This document shows positions 17,341-26,838 of a stretch of 64,000 bases of DNA, in pieces. Numbering within the stretch: position 1 is the first letter of the stretch; each line of letters begins with the position of its first letter. The stretch comes from JARYLZ01 sp964388275 (lineage in GTDB: Bacteria > Bacteroidota > Ignavibacteria > SZUA-365): NCBI GenBank assembly GCA_964388275.1, contig CAYLZD010000006.1, positions 113,336 through 177,335 on the forward strand. The letters run 5' to 3'. A model generated the notes under the pieces. It had not been told where the DNA came from and made no database searches. It saw only the letters and a program-made list of their open reading frames with translations. The translations under genes were made by a program, and so were the position numbers.

Positions 17341-18708
17341 TCAGGAGCGCCTTGACTCCTCGGGACGGATCCCGAGGTCCTCGATTTTCCGGTACAGAGA
17401 CGAAAGTCCGACGTTGAGCAATCGCGCGGCCTGTTCCTTGTTCCCGTCGGTCCGCTGAAGTATCGATACTATGTGGCGCCTTTCGTGCAACCGCATCGCT
17501 TCGCGCAGCACGTCGGGCGCCTGCGCATCCTCCGGCGACGGATGGGCTTCCCATGGCAACTCATCGAGCGTGATTGTGGGACCGTCGCAGAATATCACCG
17601 CCCTCTCAATGACGTTTTCAAGTTCGCGGACTCCGCCGCGCCATTCATGCGACATCAGCGCGCGCATGGTGTCGTTGTCGACGCCCGTCACGCACTTGCC
17701 CATTTCGTCGGCGTATCGCCCGACGAAATGCTCGACGAGCAGGGGTATGTCGTCGCGCCTGTCCGACAACGGCGGAAGCCGTATCTCCACAACGTTAAGC
17801 CTGTAGTAAAGATCCTCCCTGAATCCGCCTGATACGACGCGGGCTTTCAGATCCTGGTTGGTGGCGCTCAAGATTCTCACGTCCACGCTCACAGGGCCCG
17901 ATCCGCCGACCGGAGTGACCTCGCGCTCGTCGAGGGCGCGCAGAAGCTTCACTTGCAGGTGAAGGGGAATCTCACCCACTTCGTCGAGAAACAGAGTGCC
18001 TCCGTCCGCGAGTTGGAATACGCCTGGTTTGTCCTGATACGCGTCGGTGAAGGCGCCCCTTTTATGCCCGAACAATTCGCTCTCGATCAGCGTCTCGCTT
18101 ATGGCGCCGCAGTTTATAGGAAGAAATATCCTGTCCCTTCGTTCGCTGTTGTAGTGAATGGCCTTGGCCGCCAGTTCCTTTCCTGCGCCGCTTTGGCCGG
18201 TGATGAGCACGTTGGTCCGCGAGGCGGCGACTTTCCGGATCAGTTCGAACACCCGCTGCATCGCCGGACTTCGGCCGATGATCGCGTCGAAACCGGCTTC
18301 GTCCCCGAGCCGCTTGCGCAGGACCGCGTTTTCCCGCATCGTGCTGCGGAATCGCAGAATGTTGCGGATCCTTGTCTTGAGTTCATCGAAATCGACCGGC
18401 TTGATGACGTAATCCGCGGCGCCTCTTCGCAGCGCTTCGATGGCGGTTTCGATCGAAGCATAGGCGGTCATGATCATGACCGGCGTCTGCGGATAATTGC
18501 CGCGTACGCGCCGCATAAGTTCCATACCGTCCATGCCGGACATGCGTATATCGCAGAGCATGAGATCCACATCCCGCTTCGCGAGATATTCGAGGGCCGC
18601 TTCGCCGGATTCCGCCGTGTGGACCGCGTAGCCTGAATCCTGCAACAGCAACGCGAGGGATTCGCGTATGTGCTGCTCGTCATCAACAATCAGAATTGAG
18701 TTCGCCAT
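17341..18708 (-). CDS. Sigma-54-dependent response regulator (NtrC/AtoC type)
   Basis: A 455-residue three-domain activator. The receiver (residues 1-120) has the acidic pair DDE and the phospho-acceptor Asp in LMLCDIRMSG. The AAA+ domain has Walker A GQSGAGKE, the sigma-54 contact loop GAFTDA and Walker B GGTLFLDEVGE. The C-terminal Fis-type helix-turn-helix is around GNKEQAARLLNVGLSSLYRKIEDLGI. The cognate kinase is 55 bases upstream on the same strand. It would bind enhancer sites and activate sigma-54 promoters; no -24/-12 promoter was recognised nearby. Targets are unknown. Confidence 0.95.
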   Translation of the reverse strand: MANSILIVDDEQHIRESLALLLQDSGYAVHTAESGEAALEYLAKRDVDLMLCDIRMSGMDGMELMRRVRGNYPQTPVMIMTAYASIETAIEALRRGAADYVIKPVDFDELKTRIRNILRFRSTMRENAVLRKRLGDEAGFDAIIGRSPAMQRVFELIRKVAASRTNVLITGQSGAGKELAAKAIHYNSERRDRIFLPINCGAISETLIESELFGHKRGAFTDAYQDKPGVFQLADGGTLFLDEVGEIPLHLQVKLLRALDEREVTPVGGSGPVSVDVRILSATNQDLKARVVSGGFREDLYYRLNVVEIRLPPLSDRRDDIPLLVEHFVGRYADEMGKCVTGVDNDTMRALMSHEWRGGVRELENVIERAVIFCDGPTITLDELPWEAHPSPEDAQAPDVLREAMRLHERRHIVSILQRTDGNKEQAARLLNVGLSSLYRKIEDLGIRPEESRRS

Positions 18709-18763
18709 TTATTGTCAGCTTCCGGGAAATACGACCGGTATTACCGATACGGTTGTATGATAT

Positions 18764-19837
18764 TCAGGCGGCCGGCAGTGTCACGATGAAAGTGGCGCCT
18801 TTGCCCGGCTCGCTGTCGGTTTCGATGCGCCCGCCGTAACGGGCCAGGATCCCGAAACTGACGGATAAGCCGAGGCCGGTTCCCTTTCCGAACGGTTTTG
18901 TGGTGAAAAACGGATCGAAAATCCGTCCCATTATCTCTTCGGGAATTCCGTGGCCGGTGTCGGTGATCGATATACTGATCTCTCCGCCCGCGGACCAAGT
19001 GCGCGCCGTCACCGTTCCGGATCCTCCGGTTGCGTCGAGAGCGTTGATCAGGAGATTAAGAAACACCTGAAGCAACTGGTCGGGAACGGCGTCGACCAGG
19101 GGCAGATCAGGCGCAAGTTCGCTCACGAAGCTCACGTCGCCGACCCTGCGGTCGTAGCGGGCCAAGCGAAGCGCCGTTGCGAGAATATCGTTGACCGCCA
19201 CTTTCGAAGTCTGCGTCGGCAAAGGTCTGGAAAAATCCGTCAGTTCGCGCACTATCCTGGCAATGCGGTCCACGCTTTTTTTGACATGACCGAGTTGTTC
19301 GGCGAAGAACCGGTCCTCGGTCCGGCGTTCCAGCACCTGCGCTATCGACGATATGGCCGCCAGCGGATTGCCGATCTCATGGGCGACTCCCGCTGCCAGC
19401 TGGCCAATCACGGCCATCCTCTCGGAATGAGCGGCCGGATTGTCGACGGGATTCTTGAGAACCGTGCTTATCCATTTTCTTGTGCCCGCCTGCATTATCA
19501 TGTCTTCGAGAGAGCGCTCGAGGATCGACAGCATCGCATGCCGGGTGGGCCGGCGCGTCTTGTAAAGTATGTGAGCCGAAACCGCCTGCAACTGGCAGAA
19601 GGCGGCGCCCGTGCAAAAAATCGGGGAGACCGAGAACCAGGAAAGAAGCCGCTCATCCGTCGTCGGGGACGCGAGGGGATCGTACGGCAGGGCGTTGAGA
19701 ATGGCCTCGTAGGGCGGATCCGGGAAACCGGATTCCGGTCTCCTTTTCTGTATGGACATCCACAGTTCGGACCATTTCGCCAGGATTTCCGGGCGATGTC
19801 CGGCGAGGAAGTCCTTGAGTTCTTCGCTTGCGTTCAT
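18764..19837 (-). CDS. Soluble sensor histidine kinase (NtrB-like)
   Basis: A 357-residue kinase without a membrane segment. An N-terminal region of about 130 residues with no recognised domain precedes the H-box AHEIGNPLAA. N, G1, F and G2 boxes are all present (NLLINALDA, DTGHGIP, DPFFTTK, GTGLGLS), so the enzyme should be active. It lies between the biotin carrier gene (37 bases upstream) and the sigma-54 response regulator (55 bases downstream), which it presumably phosphorylates. A cytoplasmic signal is implied by the absence of transmembrane helices. Confidence 0.93.
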   Translation of the reverse strand: MNASEELKDFLAGHRPEILAKWSELWMSIQKRRPESGFPDPPYEAILNALPYDPLASPTTDERLLSWFSVSPIFCTGAAFCQLQAVSAHILYKTRRPTRHAMLSILERSLEDMIMQAGTRKWISTVLKNPVDNPAAHSERMAVIGQLAAGVAHEIGNPLAAISSIAQVLERRTEDRFFAEQLGHVKKSVDRIARIVRELTDFSRPLPTQTSKVAVNDILATALRLARYDRRVGDVSFVSELAPDLPLVDAVPDQLLQVFLNLLINALDATGGSGTVTARTWSAGGEISISITDTGHGIPEEIMGRIFDPFFTTKPFGKGTGLGLSVSFGILARYGGRIETDSEPGKGATFIVTLPAA

Positions 19838-19874
19838 CTCTTCGCCGGACTGACAGTCCCCGTGCGGCCGGAGA

Positions 19875-20192
19875 TCATTCGAATTCCACGAGCCGCTGAT
19901 TTTTGCCGACCATCTGTCCTTTTTGGACGAATACGCGCTTTATCCTACCGTCCCGGGGAGATGTCACGTCGTTTTTCATCTTCATCGCCTCGAGAATCAG
20001 CAGGCTGTCGCCCCATTTAACGGTCTGCCCGGTTTGCGCGTTTATGCTGAGGATCACGCCCGGAATATAAGCCAGAACGAGCTTGGGATCGGGCGGTATG
20101 TAGGCCTTGCGCCGCTCGAATTTCGGGGTGAATCGCGTGTGGTATTCGGTGTCGTCGATGACGAACCGTTCGAGTGCCTTCGGATCTTCCAT
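19875..20192 (-). CDS. Biotin/lipoyl carrier protein of an acyl-CoA carboxylase
   Basis: A 105-residue protein whose C-terminal 70 residues form a biotinyl domain with the attachment motif EAMKMKND (biotin on the second Lys-flanked position, AMKM). The ATG was chosen two bases after the carboxyltransferase stop; the longer open frame upstream is a shadow of that gene. The N-terminal 35 residues are not recognised. It would carry CO2-biotin to the carboxyltransferase encoded next to it. No biotin carboxylase subunit lies in the window. Confidence 0.9.
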   Translation of the reverse strand: MEDPKALERFVIDDTEYHTRFTPKFERRKAYIPPDPKLVLAYIPGVILSINAQTGQTVKWGDSLLILEAMKMKNDVTSPRDGRIKRVFVQKGQMVGKNQRLVEFE

Positions 20193-20194
20193 GG

Positions 20195-21739
20195 TCAAAA
20201 CGGGGGAATGCCGTGTTTTTTCTGTGGACGTGGATCTGTTTTGCTGGCGGAAATTTCGAGGGAATGAATCAGGAAATCCCGGGTTTCGCCCGGTTCTATC
20301 ACGGCGTCGATGTGCCCGTTGGCGGCCGCTATGAACGGATTGGCGAATTTCTCCGTGTATTCCTGAACTTTCTGCTTGCGCATGGCGTCGGGATCCGGCG
20401 CCTGCGCTATCTCGTTCCGGAAAATTATGTTGGCCGCGCCCTCGGGGCCCATCACGGCGATTTCGGCGGTAGGCCAGGCGAAGACGAAATCGGCGCCGAG
20501 ATGTCGAGAACACATCGCGATGTAACCTCCGCCGTACGCCTTCCGCAATATGACTGTGATTTTCGGCACCGAGGCTTCGCTGTACGCGTAAAGGATTTTG
20601 GCCCCGTGCCTGATGACGCCCGCGTGTTCCTGATCGACGCCGGGAAGGTATCCGGGAAGGTCCACGAGTGTGACGAGCGGTATGTTGAAGGAGTCGCAGA
20701 AACGTATGAAACGCGCCGCCTTGTCGGAGGAATCCACGTCGAGCACGCCAGCGAGCACCAGCGGCTGATTGCCCACGATGCCGACGGTCTGCCCGTTGAG
20801 TCGGGCGAATCCGATGACGATGTTGGCCGCCCAGTGTTCCTGTACTTCGAAGAAGTCGGAATCATCGCAGAGAGCGCGCACCACCGAACGGACGTCGTAC
20901 GGCTGTGTCGGCTCCGCCGGGATCACCCTGTTGATGTCCGATTCGCCGCGAGGTGGCTTGGGAGGGAATGGATCCGCCGTTTTGCGATTGTTCCACGGTA
21001 TGAACGTCACCAGCTTTTTGATCTGCTCGAAGCACTCCAATTCGTTGGCCGCGAAAAAGTGCGCATTGCCTGAAATTGATGTGTGCACTCTTGCACCGCC
21101 GAGATCCTCCATGGAGATCTCCTCGCCCAGCACGGTCTTTATCACCTCCGGGCCTGTGATGAACATCTTGGAGATGTTGTCGACCACGAAGACAAAATCG
21201 GTCAGCGCGGGAGAGTAGACGGCGCCTCCCGCGCAAGGGCCCAGGATCACGGAGATCTGGGGTATGACTCCGGAGGCGAGCGTGTTGCGGTAGAATATCT
21301 CGCCGTAGCCCGCGAGGGAATTGACGCCTTCCTGTATGCGCGCTCCTCCGGAATCGTTGATGCCGATAAGGGGAACGCCGAGCTTGATCGCGTGATCCAT
21401 GATCTTCGTTATCTTCTTCGCGTGCATCATGCCCAGGGATCCGCCCGCCACTGTGAAGTCCTGCGCGTAAATGCATACGGGGAAACCGAAAATTTTTCCC
21501 GTGCCCGTAATCACGCCGTCCGCGGCCAGGGTCTTCTTGTCCATGTCGAAATCCTGGCACTTGTGCTCCACGAAGAGGTCGTACTCGTGGAAAGAACCTT
21601 CGTCCAGTATGGACGTTATCCGGTCGCGGGCGGTCAGCTTGCCCATCGACATCTGTTTCTGTATCGCCTTTTCTCCGCCTCCGAGCTGTGTCTTGCTCTT
21701 CCGGGTGAAGAAATCCATCATCCTCTGTGCGAACGACAT
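20195..21739 (-). CDS. Acyl-CoA carboxylase carboxyltransferase subunit (propionyl/methylmalonyl-CoA type)
   Basis: A 514-residue carboxyltransferase with the two crotonase-fold halves of the PccB/MmdA family. Family motifs seen are LTARDRI near residue 40, GGSLGMMHAKKI, INDSGGARIQEGV, GPCAGGAVYSP in the N-half and LVDLPGYLPG, RKAYGGGYIAM in the C-half. The start MSFAQRMMDFF was chosen because it matches the usual N-terminus and a TATATTTG promoter box lies upstream; a longer frame begins inside that box region. It may form propionyl-CoA carboxylase, or a methylmalonyl-CoA decarboxylase if membrane subunits exist elsewhere. The substrate is not decided. Confidence 0.93.
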   Translation of the reverse strand: MSFAQRMMDFFTRKSKTQLGGGEKAIQKQMSMGKLTARDRITSILDEGSFHEYDLFVEHKCQDFDMDKKTLAADGVITGTGKIFGFPVCIYAQDFTVAGGSLGMMHAKKITKIMDHAIKLGVPLIGINDSGGARIQEGVNSLAGYGEIFYRNTLASGVIPQISVILGPCAGGAVYSPALTDFVFVVDNISKMFITGPEVIKTVLGEEISMEDLGGARVHTSISGNAHFFAANELECFEQIKKLVTFIPWNNRKTADPFPPKPPRGESDINRVIPAEPTQPYDVRSVVRALCDDSDFFEVQEHWAANIVIGFARLNGQTVGIVGNQPLVLAGVLDVDSSDKAARFIRFCDSFNIPLVTLVDLPGYLPGVDQEHAGVIRHGAKILYAYSEASVPKITVILRKAYGGGYIAMCSRHLGADFVFAWPTAEIAVMGPEGAANIIFRNEIAQAPDPDAMRKQKVQEYTEKFANPFIAAANGHIDAVIEPGETRDFLIHSLEISASKTDPRPQKKHGIPPF

Positions 21740-21804
21740 GATTGGTCGGTCTCCGCTGTTGTCAAGGCACTGTGTTTCCGATACCGCCTCCTGCGGTGCA
21801 ACGT

Positions 21805-21812
21805 CAAATATA
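21805..21812 (-). promoter_or_regulatory. Bacteroidota-type -7 element TATATTTG upstream of the carboxylase operon
   Basis: An exact TAnnTTTG match on the minus strand, about 65 bases before the carboxyltransferase start. It would drive carboxyltransferase, biotin carrier, kinase and response regulator. It also argues against the longer reading frame, which would start upstream of this box. Confidence 0.6.
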
Positions 21813-21941
21813 CTAAAATCGGGGCCGACTCTATCCGGCGCGTAGTCGTCCGCCACGCCGAAAGCGGCGCGGGCTTCACCACGCAGGAGGATACCGCAGT
21901 TGTACTCACCGGGGCCGCCGGCGTCGCCCTATGGAGCCGCC

Positions 21942-23366
21942 TCAATCGAGGCGCAGCACTTTGAGAATGTTCGTCGGCGCTCTGCGGTTGAGCGGCATAC
22001 CGGCTGTGAATACCACCACGTCGCCGCGCCGGGCAAAACCGGCCTCGATCACGGCGGGGGTCATGCGGTCGAATACATCCGCGTCGGTCGTCAGCGGAGG
22101 TATGTTCCGGGCGGTAACGCCCCAGGTAAGCGATAGCTGCCGGAGGGTGTCGGGGTTGTCCGTCAGGGCAAGTATGGGCGTTGCCGGGCGGTGCTTGGCG
22201 ATCAGACGGGCCGTGCCTCCCGACGATGTGAGCGTGACTATGGCGGCCGCGCCGGTCTGCGCCGCGATACGGCAGCACGAGTGTCCGATCGCATCGGCGA
22301 TGTTGGTCCACGGATCCGACGGAATGTCCCGCGAGGGAGGCGAAGCCGGAAAATTCGCCTCTGTTGTTCGTATGATGGCGTCCATTGTCCGGACGGCTTC
22401 GACCGGGTGTTTTCCTACGCTTGTCTCGCCGCTGAGCATGACGCAGTCGCTGCCGTCTATCACCGCATTGGCCACGTCGCTTGCTTCCGCCCTGGTGGGC
22501 CTGGGCTGCTCTATCATGGATTCGAGCATCTGCGTGGCTGTGATCACCGGTTTGCCGAAAAAATTGCAGCGCCCGATGATGCGCTTCTGCAGGACCGGCA
22601 CCTGTTCGGCCGGCATCTCCAGGCCGAGGTCGCCTCTCGCCACCATCACCGCGTCGGCTTCCCTTGCAATGTCCTCGATGTCGCAGACGCCTTCCCACCT
22701 CTCGATTTTGGCGACAATGGGAACGATGCGACCCTCGCGGCTCATGATGTTCCGGAGCGCGACAATGTCCTGTTCGGACGAAACGAAGGACAGGGCGACG
22801 GCATCGACCCCGCGCCGCAATCCGAAAACCGCATCCTCGATGTCCTTGTCCGAAAGCGCCGGCGCACTGATGGCCGCCCCGGGTACCACGATGCCTTTGT
22901 TGTTCTTCAGCGTTCCTCCTTTGAGAACCGTGCAGATCACATCATTGCCTTCGACCCTGTCGATGCGCAGGGACAGGTAACCGTCGTCCAGAAGAGCGGT
23001 CAAGCCCGGCTGCACATCCCGAGGCAGGCCGGGCCATGTGGTCCCCACTCGCTCCGCGTCACCGACTTCGCAGGAGTCCGCCGTAATCGTGAACACGCGG
23101 CCCTCCTCCAGCTGCACGGCGCCTCCAATCACTTTCCCGGTGCGGATTTTCGGGCCCTGAAGATCGAGCAGTATGCCGATCTCCTTGCGCGACCTTGCCG
23201 AAGCCGCGCGAATTCTCGCAATAGCCGCGGCATGCTCTTCATGCGTGCCGTGCGAGAAATTCAGACGCGCGACGTCCATTCCCTCGGCTATGAGGCTTTC
23301 CAGCGCGCCGCTCTCGGAACAGGCCGGACCTATTGTGCATATGATGCGGGTTTTTCTTGCAGGCAT
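21942..23366 (-). CDS. pyk: Pyruvate kinase
   Basis: A 474-residue glycolytic enzyme converting PEP and ADP to pyruvate and ATP. The chosen start (MPARKTRIICTIGPA) is the family N-terminus; the open frame upstream is unsupported. Substrate and metal residues are visible in RLNFSHG, LLDLQGPKIRTG, VAKIERWEG, VMVARGDLGLEMP and the signature ITATQMLESMI. The C-terminal allosteric domain is complete. It is on the same strand as the carboxylase operon but about 200 bases separate them. Confidence 0.96.
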   Translation of the reverse strand: MPARKTRIICTIGPACSESGALESLIAEGMDVARLNFSHGTHEEHAAAIARIRAASARSRKEIGILLDLQGPKIRTGKVIGGAVQLEEGRVFTITADSCEVGDAERVGTTWPGLPRDVQPGLTALLDDGYLSLRIDRVEGNDVICTVLKGGTLKNNKGIVVPGAAISAPALSDKDIEDAVFGLRRGVDAVALSFVSSEQDIVALRNIMSREGRIVPIVAKIERWEGVCDIEDIAREADAVMVARGDLGLEMPAEQVPVLQKRIIGRCNFFGKPVITATQMLESMIEQPRPTRAEASDVANAVIDGSDCVMLSGETSVGKHPVEAVRTMDAIIRTTEANFPASPPSRDIPSDPWTNIADAIGHSCCRIAAQTGAAAIVTLTSSGGTARLIAKHRPATPILALTDNPDTLRQLSLTWGVTARNIPPLTTDADVFDRMTPAVIEAGFARRGDVVVFTAGMPLNRRAPTNILKVLRLD

Positions 23367-23458
23367 GTCGTTCTTTCCCCGTTTCCGTGTGATGATTTCT
23401 TTTCCTCCGGCACGCGAAGGCCGTGTCTTTGTTCCGGCATGTTCCGGTATCGCGGATC

Positions 23459-24271
23459 TCAGGCGGAAAGCCGGAGTTTCCGCAATTGCTCCACGAGGAC
23501 GGGGAGCGCGACGCCGGAAGATGCCTCGATGCATTCGTGCACCCGGTGGGCGATGGATGACCGCCGGGGGTTGATCTCCGCCACGTATGCGCCGCCTTCG
23601 CGCGCGACGGAAGGCAATTGCGCGGCCGGATACACTTCACCCGATGTTCCGATAGTGAGAAACGCTCCGCATCGTCCGGCGGCCGCCCAGGCGTCCCGGA
23701 CAGCGGCAGCCGGCAAGGATTCTCCGAACCAGACGACTTCGGGACGGATTCTACCGCCGCAGGAGCAGAGCGGTGCGCCGGAAAGGCTTTCATCCGCCCG
23801 CGGCGACCATGGCGATTTGCACGCGATGCAGAAACTGCGCTCGATGTTGCCGTGCAATTCCACGACCGCTTTGCTGCCGGCGCGGCGGTGAAGCCCGTCC
23901 ACGTTCTGTGTGATCAGGGTGAAATCGGGGTACATGGTTTCCATCTCGGCCAAGGCGAAATGTCCCGGGTTGGGCGCAACGGAGCGGATCACTTTCCGCC
24001 TGTGTTCGTACCATTCCCAGACCAGTTCCGGATTGTTGAGGAAAGCGTCGAAGCTGGCCAGTTCTTCCGGTCTGAATCGTGACCAGAGGCCGCCCGGATC
24101 CCTGAAAGTCGGCACGCCGCTTTCCGCAGATACTCCAGCTCCCGTCAACACGGCCACCGAGGATGCGCCGGCAAGCGCTCTGAGAAGCTCGTCCGAAAAC
24201 ACCGAATCCCGTGCGCTCAATGAATCTTCTCCTTCGCTGTTCGTGTAATGTTCATTTTGCCGGGCGGTCAT
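23459..24271 (-). CDS. NAD-dependent protein deacylase, Sir2 family
   Basis: A 270-residue sirtuin that removes acyl groups from lysines using NAD+. NAD-binding GAGVSAESGVPTFRD, TQNVDGLH and the catalytic His in VELHGN are intact. A four-cysteine zinc site is seen as FCIAC and LCSCGG. The start was set at the ATG that overlaps the stop of the penicillin acylase gene (ATGA); a longer frame runs into that gene. The N-terminal 28 residues are polar and probably disordered. It may be the CobB-type regulator of acyl-CoA metabolism, but context does not prove a target. Confidence 0.92.
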   Translation of the reverse strand: MTARQNEHYTNSEGEDSLSARDSVFSDELLRALAGASSVAVLTGAGVSAESGVPTFRDPGGLWSRFRPEELASFDAFLNNPELVWEWYEHRRKVIRSVAPNPGHFALAEMETMYPDFTLITQNVDGLHRRAGSKAVVELHGNIERSFCIACKSPWSPRADESLSGAPLCSCGGRIRPEVVWFGESLPAAAVRDAWAAAGRCGAFLTIGTSGEVYPAAQLPSVAREGGAYVAEINPRRSSIAHRVHECIEASSGVALPVLVEQLRKLRLSA

Positions 24272-26682
24272 GGAATTCTTTTCAGCAGCAACCTTTCCCA
24301 TCCCGATTTTCTGATCGCTTCCGCGTCCGACACGAGCTGATGATAGGCGCCGTTTTGCCAGAGCACTGTCTGGTCCGAATAATGCGGGCTGAGCGGCTGT
24401 CCGGATTGTCCGGTCGGCAGGACGATTTCGCAGGTATCCATCGAGGAGACGTCCACGATCAGCCGCATGGCCGCTCCGACAACGCACTCGTAAGGCTCGG
24501 CGTACAGGTAATCGCCATTGTTGAGTGTGCTGTTATTGCCGGCAGCGGGCAGGGGACCGACATTCAGAAGCGCCTCCAGAGGCGCTGTTTCGCCGAGCGG
24601 GTGACGGAAGGTGAGAGTATGCACCGCACCCCATTTCCAATCCTGCATGGAAGTTCCCCGCCTGCGCGTGAGATCCAGCATGCCCAGCAGCACCGCTTTC
24701 CGGAGTATGTCCTCTTTGGTCTCGATCTGCGGTGTGCGGACGTCGTCGAACCACGTCGTTGCGGTGTCCGCGAGCAGCCGCTCCATTGCGCGCACAGGAA
24801 CATTGGATATCTGCACATAGCGTTTGTAGCGATCTGCCCCCATTTCGTCCTCGAGCGCGGCGCGCAGGAGATGTGTGAATGCCGCGTTGAATATGGACGC
24901 CGCGACCGAGTTTTCCGTCATGCGCGAGTCCCACTGCGCGAGAAGGTTCATCACCCTTGTCAGTTCCAGCGACCTGTCGGGCATGCGTTGCAGAGCGCGG
25001 ACGAAGGCGTCCCTGACCATGGGAGCGCTGTGTGAAACCTCGTCGAGCTGCATGAGTCTGAAATCCCTGGTGTCGAAAGCCCGGGGTTCATCCAGAAGCT
25101 CGAGGATCCTTTTAATTCGAGCATCGCTCTCCCAGATTCCTGAGAGGTAGAAGCGCAACTCGTGAGAGACTGGATTGTTCGCGTGCGCGAGCCGGCTGCC
25201 CGGCTCGCTGAACGAATACGGCATTTGCTCGAAGGGAACGTATCCGCGCCATTCAGCGGCGGGGGTCCACCCTTCCGAAGGAAACACGGCGGCGGCTGCA
25301 GGGCGCAGTGGAATCCTGCCGGCCAGAATGTAGCCGATGAAACCGCTTTTGCCGACGCAGGTGATGTTTTGTGCCGGGAGACCGTATGTCCTCAATGCTT
25401 CCTTGAACTCCGGCCAGCTTTGCGCCCTGTTCATCCGGGCGACGGCGAGGATTTCGTCGCTCTCATCGAAACCGGTCCAGCGAATGGCGATCGGAATTTC
25501 GTGCGCTGTGGTCGCCGCTGCCGGGCGCGCGGGATGCGCTCCGTTGACTAGAGGTCCGTGCGCGGTGGAGTAAACTATGTGTTCGACGGCTGCACTGTCT
25601 CTGACGAGAATGGAATCGACCCGCACACCAAGCCTGCGGACCGAGCCCTGATATTCCCATGTGCTGTCCCTGAAGGAAACGCGCTCCATGACGAAGTCCG
25701 CGTTGTCCGCCATGGCGTTGGTCATTCCCCAGGCAAGATGGTCGTTATGCCCGATGACTATGCCGGGAGCGCCCGGGATGCTGACCCCGGCGGCGTTCAT
25801 CGTGGGACATTGCATATGCATTATATACCATTGCCCGGGTTGCATGTGAGGTAGATGCGTGTCGTTTGCGAGCAGGGGCAGTCCGGTTGCCGATTTCTCT
25901 CCGCTTACGGCCCAACAATTGCTGCCGATTGCCGAACCCCGCCGATCCGTCAGCGTTCGCAACTCCGCGACTGCATCCCTGAAAGAGTCGGCGGCGCCGA
26001 TACGGCCTTCGATCACCGGTAGAATCGCGGGGCAGTGCGGGTCTGTCAAGGGGATGACCTCGCGGGCCTTTTCTTCGCCGAGCGCCTGTGCAAGGTCGCC
26101 GAGGGTGAGATCGATCCACCACGAAAGCGTAAGCTCCCAGCCGAGCAGCCGCTCGATGATCAGGCAGTCCTGCATCGACCACGGTTCCGGGTCGTACTGC
26201 AGAAGATCGAACTCGAGTGGATATTTCCCTCTGCCGTTGGAGATGCAGTGGTTGACGCCCCGGGTGTACGCGGCGAGGATCCGTCTCGTCTCTGCGGAGA
26301 CTTTTACGAGGAGGGTATCGGCCGTTCGTCCGATGCTCAGAGTCCGCATCAGGCGGTCGGCGGTCAGGGCTTTGGAACCGAGAATTTCCGAAAGGCGTCC
26401 GCGGCCCAGACGGCGGAAAAGATCCATTTGCCAGAGCCGGTCCTGCGCATGGACGAACCCTGCGGCGAAATACATGTCGTCTTCGCTCCCGGCCATTATA
26501 TGGGGCACGCCAGCGCCGTCGCGGAATATTTCCACGTCCCCAGCGATACCGTTCGCATTCAGCTCCGTTGTCGTTGCCGGTAGGGAGCGCACGAGAAGAT
26601 GATACATGGCGCCCGCGCCGACCGCGAGAATAACAAGAGCCAGAAAGGCGAGACCGGCGAATTTGGATTTTCCGCGTTTCAT
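24268..26682 (-). CDS. Penicillin acylase family Ntn-hydrolase
   Basis: An 804-residue exported or membrane-anchored amidase precursor. A single N-terminal hydrophobic segment (about residues 8-27) follows a Lys-rich start. The family's autocleavage site is seen as GSNCWAVSG: the Ser becomes the N-terminal nucleophile of the beta chain. RDGAGVPHI and FVHAQDRLWQMD in the alpha part, and NDTHLPH in the beta part, are typical. Family substrates include penicillins, acyl-homoserine lactones and other N-acyl amides; which one is cut here is not predictable. It overlaps the sirtuin gene. Confidence 0.92.
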   Translation of the reverse strand: MKRGKSKFAGLAFLALVILAVGAGAMYHLLVRSLPATTTELNANGIAGDVEIFRDGAGVPHIMAGSEDDMYFAAGFVHAQDRLWQMDLFRRLGRGRLSEILGSKALTADRLMRTLSIGRTADTLLVKVSAETRRILAAYTRGVNHCISNGRGKYPLEFDLLQYDPEPWSMQDCLIIERLLGWELTLSWWIDLTLGDLAQALGEEKAREVIPLTDPHCPAILPVIEGRIGAADSFRDAVAELRTLTDRRGSAIGSNCWAVSGEKSATGLPLLANDTHLPHMQPGQWYIMHMQCPTMNAAGVSIPGAPGIVIGHNDHLAWGMTNAMADNADFVMERVSFRDSTWEYQGSVRRLGVRVDSILVRDSAAVEHIVYSTAHGPLVNGAHPARPAAATTAHEIPIAIRWTGFDESDEILAVARMNRAQSWPEFKEALRTYGLPAQNITCVGKSGFIGYILAGRIPLRPAAAAVFPSEGWTPAAEWRGYVPFEQMPYSFSEPGSRLAHANNPVSHELRFYLSGIWESDARIKRILELLDEPRAFDTRDFRLMQLDEVSHSAPMVRDAFVRALQRMPDRSLELTRVMNLLAQWDSRMTENSVAASIFNAAFTHLLRAALEDEMGADRYKRYVQISNVPVRAMERLLADTATTWFDDVRTPQIETKEDILRKAVLLGMLDLTRRRGTSMQDWKWGAVHTLTFRHPLGETAPLEALLNVGPLPAAGNNSTLNNGDYLYAEPYECVVGAAMRLIVDVSSMDTCEIVLPTGQSGQPLSPHYSDQTVLWQNGAYHQLVSDAEAIRKSGWERLLLKRIP

Positions 26683-26825
26683 CAATGCATGAAAACTACC
26701 AGTGGTGAGCACAAAATCCAACGAGAAGGGGCCGCAGCGCCCCGAACATCCGGGGCCGGTTGCGCTTTGCCCGGAATTGCGTGATATTTCGCTTTGAATT
26801 TTGATGCCGGATGAACGCCATTCAT

Positions 26826-26830
26826 GGAGG
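26826..26830 (+). promoter_or_regulatory. Ribosome-binding site deciding the start of the helical lipoprotein
   Basis: GGAGG ends eight bases before the ATG at 26839. The earlier in-frame ATG at 26824 overlaps this site and would add five residues before the signal peptide, so the later ATG is chosen. Confidence 0.65.
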
Positions 26831-26838
26831 ATGAAATC

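Noticed and set aside
19875..20513. Longer 212-codon version of the biotin carrier
   Set aside because: Its first half is an out-of-frame reading of the carboxyltransferase; the short form starts two bases after that gene's stop.
22191..23891. Plus-strand open frame (566 codons) across pyruvate kinase and the sirtuin
   Set aside because: It runs antisense through two real genes and has no family features.
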